This document shows, one piece after another, positions 1 to 13,235 of a stretch of 64,000 nt of DNA; the stretch's first letter is position 1; every line of letters begins with the position of its first letter. The DNA is from Artemia franciscana. Taxonomy: Eukaryota; Arthropoda; Branchiopoda; Anostraca; Artemiidae. Both the position numbers and the translations under genes were made by a program. Under the pieces are notes generated by a model. The model saw only the letters and a program-made list of their open reading frames with translations, ran no database searches and was not told the origin of the DNA. Where the stretch lies: NCBI RefSeq assembly GCF_032884065.1, contig NC_088880.1:36634827-36698826 (forward strand). The letters run 5' to 3'.

Positions 1-749
1 TGTTATTTTCTTTTTTTTCTTTTAAAAGTCATTATTTTATTACTGTTTTTTTTTGCGTTTTATTTTCTTCTTCGTTGCTGTCTTCTTTTTTTAGCTCTGT
101 CACTGTACACTTCTTTTAATTGAAAGGTTGTCAAATATATTATAGCTATCATGTTGTTTTTCCTCTAAACACAAAACAAAAAAAAACATAAAAAACACAA
201 GAAAACACAGAGGAAGCTGGAGCTATGGCGACTTTGCAATCTTTGTTTTGACAATATAAAGTATCTTGTCCCATTATGGGTAGTGAACTCACATGGAAAC
301 ACTCAGAAAATAGATTGCTTACATGTATGAAATAATTATAAGTTAAAAACATGTCTCTGCTTCACACATAAGGAGTTGTCAGTAGGATCAGTAAACAATT
401 TGCAATACCCTCAGATCAAAGAAAGGCTGAGGGTCGAGTCAAGTTACATTTCAAATCCTTAAGGAAAATTAAAAAAAAATCCTGATAAAATGGCCGCAGT
501 AGAATATACCATATTAATCTAGATGTCTTGTCTGGGACGTTTGTCGAAGTTATGGCAAGCAGATGGCATAACAAAAGTCGCGTATTCAAGCTCAAATATG
601 GGTACAGAGAGGGTTACAAGTTATGTTCTCAAAGCTGACCAGCACCCGCAAAAGGGTAGTATGGTTGTCTATTTGGACACACCTAAATTCAAACATTTCG
701 TTATGTCCTCATTATTAATCCTGCCAGTAACCAATGTACCAATTGCATA
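1..749. other. AT-rich stretch, no gene recognised
   Basis: T-rich and A-rich low-complexity sequence. A 75-codon plus-strand ORF at 523-750 has no recognisable motif and no convincing splice context, so I do not call it a gene. Confidence 0.5.
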
Positions 750-1440
750 AATCACAATCCTTGCCATGGGGCTGTGGGGCCTATTTCATCCATGGAGACA
801 TAGCTAGTAGAACTTTTGACTTGTTTGACTAAAATAAATGTTTCAAGATTTCGATTAGTGTTGAGGAGAGGGGCACCTAAAATGTGCGAGGAGGATGGGA
901 GAGGCTGGTTACTCTCCTACCACTCTTCAACGATCCCTCAACATACCCTGGAATTTAAAACTTAATACCCTCAGCTGTTCTTCAGATTTTGCTGATACTC
1001 CATATTGACACTCAGCAAGCACATGGTGTATATTGCTTATATTCGACATCCCTCTCAACATTTTCTTAAGGTTTCGCCTTAATGCATTAAGCTCTTTTGG
1101 AGAACCAGAATCAAACAGGCCCTCTTTTTCCAATAAAAAAAAAAGTTATATGTTAACAATAGGCAACTTGTACAACTTGCAACCTTTTTCCTGGGGACTT
1201 AGGGCACTTATGTAAACCCTGGAGGAATAGTTATTTGATCTTTGGACTATTTTGAACAAAATGGATGTCCCAAGACTTTTATCAGATGCGTTAAGGAGTG
1301 TAAGGCCGGGGCTGGTTGGTCCCTGATCACTTTTGACTCTTAAACAGGGTACCAGATTTTTTCATTTCCATCCAAATGAACCTCCTTCCAAAGTTTATAC
1401 GACCACCCATTCCGTATGAAGTTCCATCTGGGAAATAATA
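750..1440. repeat. R2 repeat, copy 1 (inverted relative of R1)
   Basis: This interspersed repeat matches 20080-21275 and 26450-27060. The shared landmarks are a phrase about an 'ataggcaac' stretch near 1160, 'ctttggactattttgaac' near 1240, and 'ttatacgaccaccc' near 1395. Read on the minus strand, the block is distantly similar to the middle of the R1 element on the plus strand, so R2 looks like an old inverted copy of the R1 core. It lies about 230 bp upstream of an R1 copy, as R2 does immediately upstream of the R1 copy at 21277. The ORFs at 927-1215 are readings of this repeat. Confidence 0.75.
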
Positions 1441-1669
1441 ATCATATTTAATAATGCCTAGAATATTAATTGTTCTTTACTATTGTCAACGCTATAGCCT
1501 TGCCACTGATTTGCTTTAGATTTCAGCGTTTTCAGCTCAAACGTTTTAAAAGACGATAGATACATAAAACTCTAGCAAGTGATTTTAGGAATATTTCTGT
1601 TATTTTTACGTTTTAGGGCCGCTATTTAATTTTATTTGCCAAAAAATCCTTCTTAGTTTAGGTTTATTA

Positions 1670-3456
1670 TCAATTAGTTTGTGGTAACGATTTGTAGTAA
1701 GGAGCGAACCAGCTCAATAGTAACCGAAACTCTAAAAAACGGAATTTTGATACCAAGATTTACATCAAAAGAATTGAATTTTAATGCTGATTTTAAGTAT
1801 TTAAGTTTCTACAAGTTTAGTCTTACCCATCAAAAGTTACGAGCCTGAGAAAATTTGCCTTATTTTAGAAAATAGGGTGAAACACCCCTTAAAAGTCATA
1901 GAATCTTAACGAAAATCCCACCATCAGATTCAACGTATCAGAGAACCCTACTGTAGGAGTTTCAGAAACGGGGAATTTTGTATTTTTTGCCAGAATACAG
2001 ATCACGGATGCGTGTTTATTTGTTTGTTGTATTTTTCCCAAGGGTGATCGTATCGACCCAGTGGTCCTAGAATGGCCCCCTCGCGCACTTTTTTTTCTCA
2101 AAGTCACCGGATGAAAATCTTGATATAGCCGTTTTATTCAACATAGTAAAAAAGCCTAATAACTATGTCCTTGGGGACAACTTAATCTCCCAGAGTCCAG
2201 GGGGATGGGCTGCAAATTACAAACTTTGACCATTGTTTACATATAGTAACGGTTATTGGGAACTGTACAGGCGTTTTCAGGGAGACTTTTGAAATTAAAA
2301 TTTCTAGTGCCCTTATTAAATAACCAAAAAATGGGGGACACCTAGGCCCCCTCGCGCACTTTTTTTTCTCAAAGTCACCGGATGAAAACCTTGATATAGC
2401 CGTTTTATTCAACATAGTAAAAAAGCCTAATAACTATGTCCTTGGGGACAACTTAATCTCCCAGAGTCCAGGGGGATGGGCTGCAAATTACAAACTTTGA
2501 CCATTGTTTACATATAGTAACGGTTATTGGGAACTGTACAGGCGTTTTCAGGGAGACTTTTTCGCACTGGAGTGGGGGTGGGTCAGGGGAGGGGGTTACG
2601 TGGGAAGATATTTCCATGGAGGAATTTACCATGAGGGAAGAGAATTTTCATGAAGGTGGCCCAGGATTTTTTAGCATTATTAAAAAAAACAATGAGAAAA
2701 TAAGTTAAAAACAAGTTTTTCAACTGGAAGCAAGGAGCAGCATTAAAACTTAAAACGAACAAAGGATATTATGCATATAAGAGGGGTCGTCTCCTCCACA
2801 ATACATTGCTCTTTAACGCTAAAAGATTTTTAGTAATTTCAACTATTTATTCTACGACCTTTGTGATTCAGGGGCCATTTTTAAAGAAATGGAACGAAAT
2901 TCAAGCTTTAGTGTAAAGAACAAGGGATTGACGAGGGGGTGGACCCCCTTATATACATAATGAAAATGTACAAACATAGTAGTTCGTTACGTAAGTTACG
3001 TATATTTATTACTAATTAATACGTTCTTACAAAAAATAAAAAGTTCTGGTTGTATTTTTAAGTAACCAAAAATGGGAGGGCAACTAGTCCTCCTCCCCAT
3101 CTCTTTTCCTAATCAAAATCGTCCAATAAAAACTATGAGAAAGTCATTTAGCAAAAAAAACATTAATATGGTAATTTGTTTTAATTATCATGTGCGGTGA
3201 GCCAAAACCAAAAGATGCATTAATTCAAAAACATTCAAAAATTAAATAAAAAACAAGTTTTCTAACTGCAAATAAGGAGCGAAATTAAAACTTAAAACGA
3301 ACAGAAACTATCCCGTATGTGAAAGGGGCTGTCCCCTTTAGCGTAAAGAGCGAGGCGCTGAGGAGGGGACAACCCTTTTATATACAGAGTAATTTCTGTT
3401 TATTTTAATGTCGTTCCTTACTTGCAGATAAAAAACTTGTTTTTTTTTTATTTAAT
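1670..3456 (+). mobile_element. R1 element, copy A (non-autonomous, palindrome-tailed)
   Basis: Full-length but decayed member of the R1 family. It begins with TC followed by a degenerate terminal hairpin and the 'gtaaggagcga' box, and ends in a palindrome closed by a T-rich tail and 'atttaat'. The arms of the terminal palindrome here carry 'ctgcaa' on both sides, where other copies carry 'ctgaaa'. It also holds an internal duplication (2074-2289 and 2345-2562). No coding capacity is conserved. The ORFs at 1889-2415 are repeat readings. Identified by side-by-side comparison with the copies at 21277, 23150 and 46770. Confidence 0.85.
2074..2562. repeat. Internal direct duplication of 216 bp in R1 copy A
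   Basis: 2074-2289 and 2345-2562 are almost identical, at a period of 271 bp. Each starts at 'ggccccctcgcgc' and runs to 'cagggagactttt'. The 55-bp spacer is the normal R1 sequence that precedes the second unit. The first unit is joined directly to 'gtcctagaat', so the normal R1 stretch between those points is missing there. The near-identity says the event is younger than the insertion of the element. Confidence 0.9.
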
Positions 3457-5272
3457 ACAGACGAGAGACTGTTCTGCCTAACCTGTTTTATCATATAGTT
3501 CTTTTGTTTCAAACGCAAATAATACCACTTTTTTTAAACTTACGAAAAAACTAGTAATCAATACATTCCATTAAAGTGTGGTGTGTTCTATGTTCAGTAC
3601 GTGAATTGAGTTCTCATTTTGTGGTTGGCACTTCCCCTCTGCTGACTTCCTTATAGGCTATTTTTGTATCTCTAATCCATTTTGTGAGTCCACATTGACC
3701 GGATGGAGATGTCTGGAACACGAGCAGCCAATACAAGACAAGCAGGAAAAGGAAGAGAAAAAAGGAAGAGGCGTAAGAACGAGATGCAAGAAGAGAACAT
3801 GCCAGTTGCATTTCGGCAGTCAATGAGTTAGGATATAATTAGCACTGGTAAGAGACTTTGAACGTAATTGTGCAACCATGTTTGATATAGTACCAATCTT
3901 GTACTTAAAGCAAAACATATTTCTTTGATAGTGATTCATGGCTGAGTAGAGTTTTGCTAGTTTACGAGAGAATTGTTTTACAGTAGAAGATTTTACCTCA
4001 ATGAGCAGCTGCCTAGAATCCAGGGAAGCTAATTCACAAAAATTGGTAAAGGTCTAGAATAACGGCTCTTCGGAGTGAGACTTGCTGTTACAAAAAGAGA
4101 GACATTTTTGGATTGCTAATTTTATTCTCATTGAAATAGTTTTTTCACGTTTTAGACAATTCATTCCCAATCCCCTCTAATGGCCTCATATAACCCTAGG
4201 CTATATAAAAAAAGCTTACCAAAAAATTATGGAATTTTTACTTATAAGAATAAGATGCAGAAAATGTCCATGAATCATAATTCGTTTTCCCCCATTTTTA
4301 TATGTTTTTTAATCAGCTTTCATTAAGTATTATGTTAGTTATTTTTATATAGTCCAGGGCTACATAATACCTTTAAAAGGGAGGAAAGGGCTAGGTATGA
4401 ATTGCCAAAAAAAAGAACAAATCCATACAAATGAACATAAAATAAGCAATCTAAAATGCCTTTCTTCCAGTTCTAGCATCTCTTATTCTAAAGAATAGCC
4501 TTTCCAAACCTTTACCCAAAAAGGAAGGGGAGAGGGACAAGGAGTTAAAGCTTAAGAATAATGATTCATCAGAAGGCGTCATGCTAGAACAAAAGAGATA
4601 TATTTTAGGATTGCTACTTTTATGCTAATTTTAATAGTTTTGTTCCCGTTTTTGACAATTCATCTCGATTCCCCTCAAATAATCCCATATAACCCTTGGA
4701 GAGCCAGTGTTTACTCTCCCGTAAACAACACCCTAGAAAACACCCCCCCCCCACAGAAAATTCATATTTTTCATGTTAGCTTTTCACAGTCCAGTTTTCT
4801 AATTCGTAATCCTTCTAAATATCACAATCTGATCAATTTGACCTATGTTTGACCTGTTTAAAAAGTTCCTTACCCAGATAGATAATTGCTCGATTGAATA
4901 TATATACTTGCATTTTGTCAAAGAATTAATGGCAGTTGCCTTCTCTCAATGCAGTTTTCATTTCGATTTGACACCATATTAGTGGGGTTAAAAGCGATTT
5001 TACGAAATTCCCATAAGTTGGTTTTTGCAATGAACTTTTTTCCTTCATATTAATAGAAATAATAATTGTCTTTCCTAGATTAGATTCAAATGGCGATACT
5101 TCCTCACTGGATATTTTTTTTTTCAAAGCTTGGTTTTAAATTTTTCTGTTACTAGGCTAGGTTTCGTTCTTTACTGGATGTCCCTAAGTGGGAAATCATG
5201 ATTTGGAGAGATAATTAGACTAATACAGATTAAGCTTTGCAATCTGATATATGGCTTTATATTTCATTTCAG
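3457..5272. other. Intergenic or upstream intronic DNA with a diverged duplication
   Basis: No exon or RNA gene recognised. 4085-4215 and 4580-4705 are diverged direct copies that share 'ggattgcta', a 'gacaattcat' stretch and 'tcatataaccc', with a period of about 500 bp. Because the PNT-gene exon at 5273 starts with an acceptor site, this stretch is probably intronic or 5' flanking sequence of that gene. The minus-strand ORF at 3614-3823 has a hydrophobic run but nothing else in its favour. Confidence 0.5.
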
Positions 5273-5403
5273 AAAATTAGAAATGAGGAATCCATGTCTG
5301 ATTCAACGATCATCGGCTCTGCCCTGTTGGTTTCATGTACCCCAGGGGACCGAAGTATCATTGCAGTCTTTGGATATACAAAATGATTCACCTTTACCAG
5401 CTG
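5273..5403 (+). CDS. Upstream coding exon of a PNT-domain (EDL/MAE-like) gene
   Basis: Candidate exon bounded by a good acceptor ('atttcatttcag' ending at 5272) and a strong donor (GTAAGC from 5404). An ATG at 5283 opens 40 codons and leaves one extra base (G) at the donor. The exon at 13367 begins with AT, which completes a GAT (Asp) codon and gives D-P-R-L-W, the usual start of a Pointed domain. This phase match across almost 8 kb is the main support. The peptide has no domain of its own (Ser-, Leu- and Pro-containing linker ending DSPLPA). The frame is also open from the acceptor to the ATG, so the exon may be internal, with translation starting further upstream. The first exon and promoter are not identified. 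Confidence 0.7.
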
Positions 5404-5869
5404 GTAAGCCACTTTTCAAGATACCATATTGTCTAATATCCATCTAACTTCTGTTTCTAAACATCGTATTTTTTGGGCTCTCTTGTATAGATCTAAAAAC
5501 GAAATAGCTAGTTTCTTTAGGAGTTAAAAAAAAGTGTTGCCCACTTTAAGAATGGTGTTGCCTGTTCAATATATGCCAAAGTGAGCCATGCCTAGTACAT
5601 AGTGCCAAACATCAGCATTCTGTGAGTGGCTCCAAGTGTGCAGTGTGAGGAAGAACTGGTACTTCAAGATGTATAGTTGGTGGCACACAGGCTAAATTCC
5701 AGAACTGCACAAATAGCGGCACTTTACGGCACTTTTACTTGTACACTGCTTGCTCTCCACATTACTACTTTTAATGTCCCTTCTACCATGGGCCTATCCA
5801 GGAATCGGTCTGGATCGGGATAACAATAAAAAATTGCCGTTTTGAAGATTAATTAAATAAAGCTTTCTG

Positions 5870-6200
5870 AAAAAGAAGTTTTACAAACAAAAGTAAAGGC
5901 TGTAATAAACTTAATATCAGCAAAAATAAAATCAAGAGATTACTGTTAAATAAGAAATGAAATCCAAAATGAACAGGAATTAAATAAATAATCATAGTAA
6001 ACAAACATATAACAGGTACTAATTTAAATGAATATATAGATCTTAAAACAAATAAAACTTATATCGAACATAAGAATCATGCTTAAAATGAACAAAAAAT
6101 CACTACAAACAAGACTTTAGCTACTGTCCACTTCCTTAACTATAAAAGTCTAAAGCCTACTGCGTCACTGGCACTTTACTGAAAATGAACTATATTACAA
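5870..6200. repeat. Dispersed AT-rich repeat, copy 1
   Basis: Similar to 19770-19920 and more loosely to 23000-23150. The shared phrases are 'aaaatgaacaaaaaatcac', an 'aagtctaaagcctactgcg' type stretch and 'gcactttact'. Diverged and without an ORF. Confidence 0.55.
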
Positions 6201-7402
6201 ATACTTCCTTTTGTACTTTTTGCAGTATTAAAAATAAAATGAAAATTATAGTGTGATAAAATCTTGAACTGAAAAGCTTTCAGCAATTAATATTATTATA
6301 TATCAAATGCTCAGTTTAATTTGTTAGTTTTGTCCAAAAAAAACTACATATATTGTTTTACAGCATAAACTACAGCCTTTGCTCCTTCCCAAGCTCCTTC
6401 CTTCCGGTGAATTCTTCAATACGAAATACCTTGGTAAAAAAAAAAAAAAACACACATTTTGCCAATTTTGCTCTTTACTTAGGCAGTGCATTTCCGCTGC
6501 CTATAATTTGCCAAATACCTAAGGCCCATTCGCAATGAGATTAAACTAAATTAGAGTTTCGTAAATGACAAAACTTGGTTTTAGTTAATGCTAGTGATGG
6601 AATTTTGGCGTTCACGGGGTATAATTTCAAAAAATGATCCGATTGGCTGGTTCCAATTACTTCAGACGGAAATGTTCACCACAAAATTTTCAAGCTGAAA
6701 TTCAAGGTGGTGGAGAGAGAATTCACTTGACTGTAACAGATTTCAAATAAGTTAAATTTGAGTTCTGGTTTTAAATGACTATAAATACTAGCTAGATCTT
6801 CATTGTGAATGCATCTAATGAATGTATCTAAATTTCCAAAACTACCGATGGAAAAATGACCAGTAGCCCTGTTATTCAAATCTACTCGTAATAAGCCTAT
6901 ATTCATTTAAAGGTTCCATATCCATCTCGAAATTCTCATGCTTTTCTAGAGTTCTAATTATTTTCCGGAAACCCTGATAACGGATTCCAAATTTGTTTAA
7001 AAAGGAAACAGTACCGTATAAATAAGGCTAAAGATCCGGCTACATTCATTGAATATTTGTTGTCTTATCCGCTACAAAATGATTATTTCCTTCTGATTCC
7101 TTATTTCCTGGTAACTTGAGGAAAAACAAACAACCGTAAATAATTGATTGACATTGTTTTTAATTTATATCTTGCTTGAACGGCTGCCCGATTTCAAGAG
7201 TCGTTTACATCGTCTGATTTAAGCCACTCGTGGTCATAGTTTAAGTCTAGTGGTTCAAGTTTGCCATAAGTCGCGTTAGGAGCCATGGTAAAAGTTAGCC
7301 ATGCATGATAGAGCAATAGCCCTCGTTAATGCACAGCAGGTATTGGATCTCTGCTAATCCTTTGATTTTTTCAGCATAAATTATCTGAACAACAGCTTAA
7401 GG

Positions 7403-7804
7403 TCAAAATATTTATGGATCTTAGTTTTTAATTAGTCAAGGCAATTGAGGATGATTCACAAGGAACTTTAAAGTGTAAGGGGGATTTTTACTTAGAAACA
7501 CAGACAAAGTAGATTAAAGATAGCTTTGTCTTTTCCCTTTTCTATGAACTACAATCAGTTGGTCCTTTCCCATTCTAAATGACATTAAATGTATTTTATG
7601 CTGATTTAGCTATTAAATTTGATTGATTTACCTACATTTACCTACAAAGGGATTTTTTCAGGGAAAAGAGGGTAGGCTACAAAAAAGACAAAAAAAAAAA
7701 ACTATGAAAATTTGTTTACGTTCGTATTTTATACTTTTTTACGAGTCAGAAAAACAGTTCGGGGGGGAGGGGATTCAAACCCCCACCTCCTAGATACGGC
7801 CTTG

Positions 7805-7845
<41 letters not shown>

Positions 7846-8240
7846 AAATATTTATGGATCCTAGTTTTTAATTAGTCAAGGCAATTGAGGATGATTCACA
7901 AGGAACTTTAAAGTGTAAGGGGGATTTTTACTTAGAAACACAGACAAAGTAGATTAAAGATAGCTTTGTCTTTTCCCTTTTCTATGAACTACAATCAGTT
8001 GGTCCTTTCCCATTCTAAATGTCATTAAATGTATTTTATGCTGATTTAGCTATTAAAATTGATTGATTTACCTACATTTACCTACAAAGGGATTTTTTAA
8101 GGGAAAAGAGGGTAGGCTACAAAAAAGACAAAAAAAAACTATGAAAATTTGTTTATGTTCGTATTTTATACTTTTTTAAGAGTCAGACAAACAGTTCGGG
8201 GGGAGGGGATTCAAACCCCCACCCCCTAGATACGGCCTTG

Positions 8241-8313
<73 letters not shown>
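7403..8313. repeat. 440-bp tandem duplication with (TA)n at each end
   Basis: Two direct copies, 7403-7842 and 7843-8313, each run from 'tcaaaatatttatggatc' to 'gatacggccttgtaaa' and end in a (TA)n tract (7808-7842 and 8246-8313). Identity is very high, with a handful of substitutions and small differences in A and G runs. The end of each copy contains a 'cgagtcaga' or 'agagtcaga' box and a stretch like 'ggggattcaaaccccca', also seen near 46150-46200. That stretch resembles a tRNA B-box on the minus strand. The (TA)n tract at the junction suggests unequal exchange or slippage through the microsatellite. Confidence 0.9.
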
Positions 8314-8316
<3 letters not shown>

Positions 8317-8589
8317 AAAATTTCCTCCTATTCCCGTCACTACTTCGCTGATTTATGCTAACAAGCTAACTCCAACCACCCTTAATGATGGTTGCAAGTT
8401 CAATTAGTTATAAAACATGCAAAGAAATGGTTAAGCTATTTCATTTATATAGATATTTCCCTTTTCAAAAGTGATATACGATCTCCATATATCGAAGTTT
8501 GTTTTAAAAATGGCATTTGAAAAGTTGCTGCTTAATCCCACAAAAGGCAAAAAAAGGGTAAAGAATGCGGCATTAGACTTTGTAGTCCC

Positions 8590-8866
8590 TACCGGCGGTT
8601 CTGATAGCCGTTATTTGGCCCTTCATCCAGGAAGAGCAATGGGGGGGATGGGGGCCAAACATCCTGTGCTTTCGCACACCCTTCCTGTTTACCTTCCCCA
8701 GATTTCTCAAGGTACCCATCTAGAGCTGGGTCAACTCTGGCTGAGCTTACAGAGTCACGCCACTGACCCCGTCCCAAACTAAATAATTGGGTTCACTAGG
8801 ATTCGAACCCTGGCCCTCTCAGACAAAGGATCCTGAAACCAGCGCACCAATCCACCCAGCCATAAT
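8590..8866 (-). mobile_element. tRNA-derived SINE
   Basis: On the minus strand the head begins near 8866. A Box A-like segment (GGTGGATTGGTGCGCTGG region) is followed by a clear Box B (GGTTCGAATCC, near 8800-8810), spaced as in a tRNA. The acceptor and anticodon stems do not fold as a functional tRNA. A GC-richer body follows, with a 'gggtacc' and 'cagctctagatgggtacc' type segment near 8715, which resembles the conserved central domains known from metazoan SINEs. The two overlapping ORFs at 8471-8782 and 8589-8777 are readings of this body. Tail and target-site duplication were not resolved. Confidence 0.6.
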
Positions 8867-9254
8867 CCCATACGGTTATTAAAATCTGCCGTTTCAGCTG
8901 AAATTGGAGTCGTGATGACAAAACCTTTTGAGAGCCAGTGTTCAAGCGGGGAATACCCCCTTATGAGTTACCGCCTGAGCAGAGCCTGTTGACTAGGCCT
9001 ACATCCTTGTACTAAAATGAGTTTACTGAACCCTTACACAAAGGATGAAGTAATTTACTTAAAAGGAAGTTAAGCGGGAGCAAGTAACAGAACTGACCGC
9101 ACAAGGCTGTTTAGTCTGAGAAAATTCTCCGTTAAGCATTTCCTATTTCCTTTACTTAATTCTCATGTTTTAACCAAAAAAATTTGGTTCGTGTGGTTAT
9201 TGAAATTCTGCATCAGTGCACTGTGTTTTTTCACGGTTAAAGACACTGTGGATT

Positions 9255-9308
9255 TTGAAGGAACCATTTTGAAGGAACCACTGTAGAACCATTTTGAAGG
9301 AACTGAAA
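9255..9308. repeat. Short tandem repeat 'attttgaaggaacc'
   Basis: Three imperfect copies of 'attttgaaggaac' in about 50 bp, inside the long intron. Confidence 0.75.
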
Positions 9309-9994
9309 TATTTTTAAAACGTATTAAATTGCAGAAACGCCAGCAGATATATGAGGTATCAACTTTGCTGGATTTTACTGATTTGAACAAATCTATAACG
9401 GAAATATAGTTGAGAAGAGCATACTGGCTTTTCCATCGTTTTATTGAAGAAATAAAAACAACGGGGCTAATCTTTCCCAAGATAGTGGAATAACAAGAGA
9501 AAAAAAAACCTGTCAAACATTTTGATATTAACGGCAGCTGTCAAGAGGCTATTTGGATCAACAACCCCTGTACAGATTTTTATCTCTCCTTTCCCCAGGA
9601 TTTTGCTATATTAGTTTTTCGGTTTTTAGTTGAAAAATTATCCCCCCAACCCTGCATAGATTATGAAAGATGCCTTTTTTGTACCTTTGTTTCCAAAATA
9701 TCCTTACGTTTTTGTGAATTGGCACCCCTGTTACAGGAATATTGTTGTCGGTTCTAAAGACTCTCCTTAGTACTAGTGAAAGATCACCGACCTCAATTGA
9801 ATATCTTAATTAGCCTGCTGGAAAATCGACCGATACTAACCATTCAAAAAGGCATAGACTCCAAATAGCCTTTGTTTAGGACCGAGCAGTATCATCGTCT
9901 CTAAAATTGGAAAGTCGTCTGAATGTTTTTTTTTCTATGTTTGTAATCTGAGAATTTATGTAGTTACATCTAAAATAACTTCAAAAATTCCTAA

Positions 9995-10090
9995 AATTCC
10001 TTCTACTTACCAAAAATATCGACCTGAAATACCTTCTATTTACCAAAAACATTGACCTAAAATACCTTCTACTTCCCAAAAATACTTACA
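9995..10090. repeat. Tandem repeat, about 37 bp x 2.5
   Basis: Repeated 'ccttctacttaccaaaaa' with 'gacctaaaata' spacers, about 37 bp per unit, diverged by a few bases. Confidence 0.8.
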
Positions 10091-12284
10091 CGTGGTTCGA
10101 ATTCAAATCCATCGAAAAAAAAAACATGAACTCACCACAAAATGTATGTCAATAGATAGCAAGCAAACAAGAACAAAAATATAAAACAAGAAATGAAAAC
10201 AAAGAGAAAAAATCGTGAAAAATGTAGAATAATAATGGAGAAAAATGGAGAAAAGTCAAAGAAAAGTATTACAAGAAAGTAAGAATAAGGTATAGTTATC
10301 TAAAGCGTCGCATCTCATCATTTTCTCAGGGGTTCTTAATATCCAAGGAATCAACACTTTAGCTTTGTGTGGGGAAAGAACTTTCATCCCTTAAAACCTC
10401 CATGTAGCCTATGTTGATACCTAAAATGCATTCATGGAAACTTCAATACCTTAACCCCATTCTCCGTTTTGGTCGGTAATGACATAAAAAGCCGTTTTTG
10501 AAAAGTTATGCAATATATCATGAGTGCTACACGTTTTAATTCTGGTCTTAGAAATTTTTGATTTTTTGGGGGGTGAGGTACGTCAAAAAACTTATTTTTA
10601 CTTTGTAGTGCAGTTGGAAATAAAATCACTTTTTTAAAAACACTTTAAACTCTTTTTAGTCTTTGCTAAATCTTTCAGGACAGAAAAATAATCTTTCATG
10701 TTTCATCCCAACGTAGTTCTAGCAAATTATGGGCTATAAAATAAGTTTCGTTTATAAAATTTTATAGGGAAAACACGACCACCTCTCCGTCTAGAACCGA
10801 TAGTCGTAACTACCTATGCTGGAAACCATACCTAAAATTGATTTTTACTTTCTTTTAACGTTTGGTCTTCGTAAATCGATGCCTTAAAAAGACCAAGTTA
10901 AATAAAAACAAAACAAAAAAAAATCAATATTAAGGTATGAAATAGCAGCACAGAAAAAAACTGAGCAGCTTTTGCCCACCAGGACGCTTTTTTACACTAC
11001 ATTTATTGTATATGCTTAATATTTACGTTTAATTACATTTCTGGCCCATGGAAGTACGCAAGGGGGGGGGGCTGAAGGTTCATTCCCCCAAAGTCCGAAA
11101 TTTTCTAAAATTTCTGGGCACTTTTTATTCAAATTATCAAATATCTTTTTATTTATTGGATTCCTGATTTTTTTTTATTGATTTCCCTCTAAAAACAATT
11201 CTTGCAGATTTGCCTGATCGAACAATAATTCCGTGTATACACACGTGCCTAAACCGACATCCACGCTTAGGAATAAAAATTGTTAGGTTACACCTACATG
11301 TTAACTACTTCAGTTACAAATATTTTACTGTTAACTGTTTCCATATAGTTACATTTTACTAATCGCAGAAACATCGACCAGGTCTAGTTCCAGCCATGAC
11401 CAAAGTTGAACATATTTAAACTTAATTAAAACTGATCAGTTATAACGTTACTCTTAAAATTCGTATTTCCCAGCATCTTCGGAGCACGGTAAGAACTTAT
11501 CGTGTCAACTCTTTAAAAATATAAATAAAAATTAGAATCTCGTAGCTATGGAAATATGGTTTTAGAAAATTCAAATGTCATCTTGAATGACATCTTACAA
11601 AACCTACTAATAGGTTATATACACTGAACATGCTCTAACGATCTTCGAAGGGTGCAATGAAGAAACCAATTATTTTTAACTATGATTATTATCTTAATCT
11701 TAATATGGCTCTCAAGTTCTGCCATTTACGTGCTCGTATTAAGCAAAACCTGTTAACGCTTTATCCCTTTCTGTAATTATAATACAAAGGATTGACCATT
11801 TTTTTATTATATGATGTTATGAAGCCAAAATAATGGCAAATAATTAATTTTAATTAATTATAATTGCCTTCTGGCAAGACACCCAAATATCAGCTGCGTT
11901 AACTAAATAGACTGTATATTTCATAAAATGAATTTTACAGGAGCGTGGAAAAACGAGTTTCGGCATATATTCCGCTTCTATTACAGACCCCTCCTCGGAA
12001 ACAAGAAGAAATTAAATAATATATAAGGCTCAATGAGACTAAGAAAATTTGAGTAAATTGCCACATTTTCTGAGATTTTCTAAGAAACTACAGATTTGAA
12101 ATTTCTAAGATATAATTCTGATTTGAAAAGCTCCGCGCATCAACAAGTTCATCGAGGGATAACACTGGTGTCAATTTACAAAACTCCAGAAGGATGGTGG
12201 GCAAAATATATTTTTCAGACTCACATTTTTCATACAATATTGCTTGACTTTTGGGCAGTATTTCTCCTCTTTTTCAAAAACTAG

Positions 12285-12452
12285 GCAAATTTTCCAGTGC
12301 TCCTAGATTTTGATGGGTATGACTAAACTTAATGAATCTTATAATTTTGGAATCAGCATAATAAGCCAATTCTTCTGGTATATCTATTGATATCAAAATT
12401 CTGTTTTTAAAGTTTCAGTTACTATTGAGCTGCGTAGCTCCTTGCAGTTTGT
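12285..12452 (-). mobile_element. Degenerate R1 5' end, inverted
   Basis: Reverse-complement of R1 positions about 1-165: 'gatgggtatgact', 'aatcagcataa', 'gatatcaaaattctg', 'gttactattgagc', 'tagctccttgcag'. The terminal hairpin is lost. It lies inside the intron of the PNT gene. Confidence 0.75.
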
Positions 12453-13235
12453 ATTTTATTTTCTGTAATTCTCCGATTTTGAAGGTTAATAAGATGTTTG
12501 AATTGAGCTGCAGATGGACCTTATCACGAATGAATAACCAATGTTGCTACCATAGCTTTACATGCGATTCACAAATTGTAAGGTCAATTTCCCCAGCCCC
12601 TTCATTTTTATAGCCCCTTCCCAAGTTTTAGAGTAATCTGTTGCGATATTTTCATTGAAAAACTACTTTTTTGTTTCTCCAGGGAAACAAAAGTTGGAGA
12701 AAACAACAAATTTGTTCTCGATTTGGAAATACATTTTTCGTCCCTATGTTTTTCTAAATTTATGCCGCTGTTTACAAGGTATTTTTATTGATTTGCCATA
12801 TTGGTTTCAGCGAGTCTGTAGGCAAGCATCCTATTTAGAGTAAATGGGAAATGATGATAGCTGCTATATGGTAACGGCAATGGTAAATGGTAATAACTGA
12901 CACATGGAAAAAACTGCAATCATTCATTATATCAATTTAATATTAAGCTTAAATGGTTGCTGTTAAAGTTGAAGATGGAAAAATGAAATCCTAATTCGCG
13001 TGTAAGTCAGATTTATCTAAGAAAACCCTAGAACAATTCAGTTAAGTTTGGCTACGTACTCGCATAGCGAATGAGAGCTATTTATTTTCTCCATTAATCT
13101 ATGCATCCACAATCGCTTAAATCTCTTTAATTACTTGGCAAATGACGAAAAGTATTTGAAATATGAGCATAAGTTACGTAACCAAACTTGAGCCCCCCCC
13201 CCCACCTAAGGCTTTTCTCTCTTCTCTTTGTATAG

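Noticed and set aside
7808-8313. Possible CRISPR-like array of direct repeats
   Set aside because: Only two long direct copies with microsatellite ends. The genome is eukaryotic. No array in the window has short repeats with unique spacers.
8785-8866. Functional tRNA gene
   Set aside because: A and B boxes are present but neither acceptor nor anticodon stem pairs properly, and a SINE body follows. Called a SINE head instead.
9163-9516. 117-codon minus-strand ORF in the PNT intron
   Set aside because: Low-complexity F/S/K-rich peptide over a short tandem repeat. No motif or splice support.
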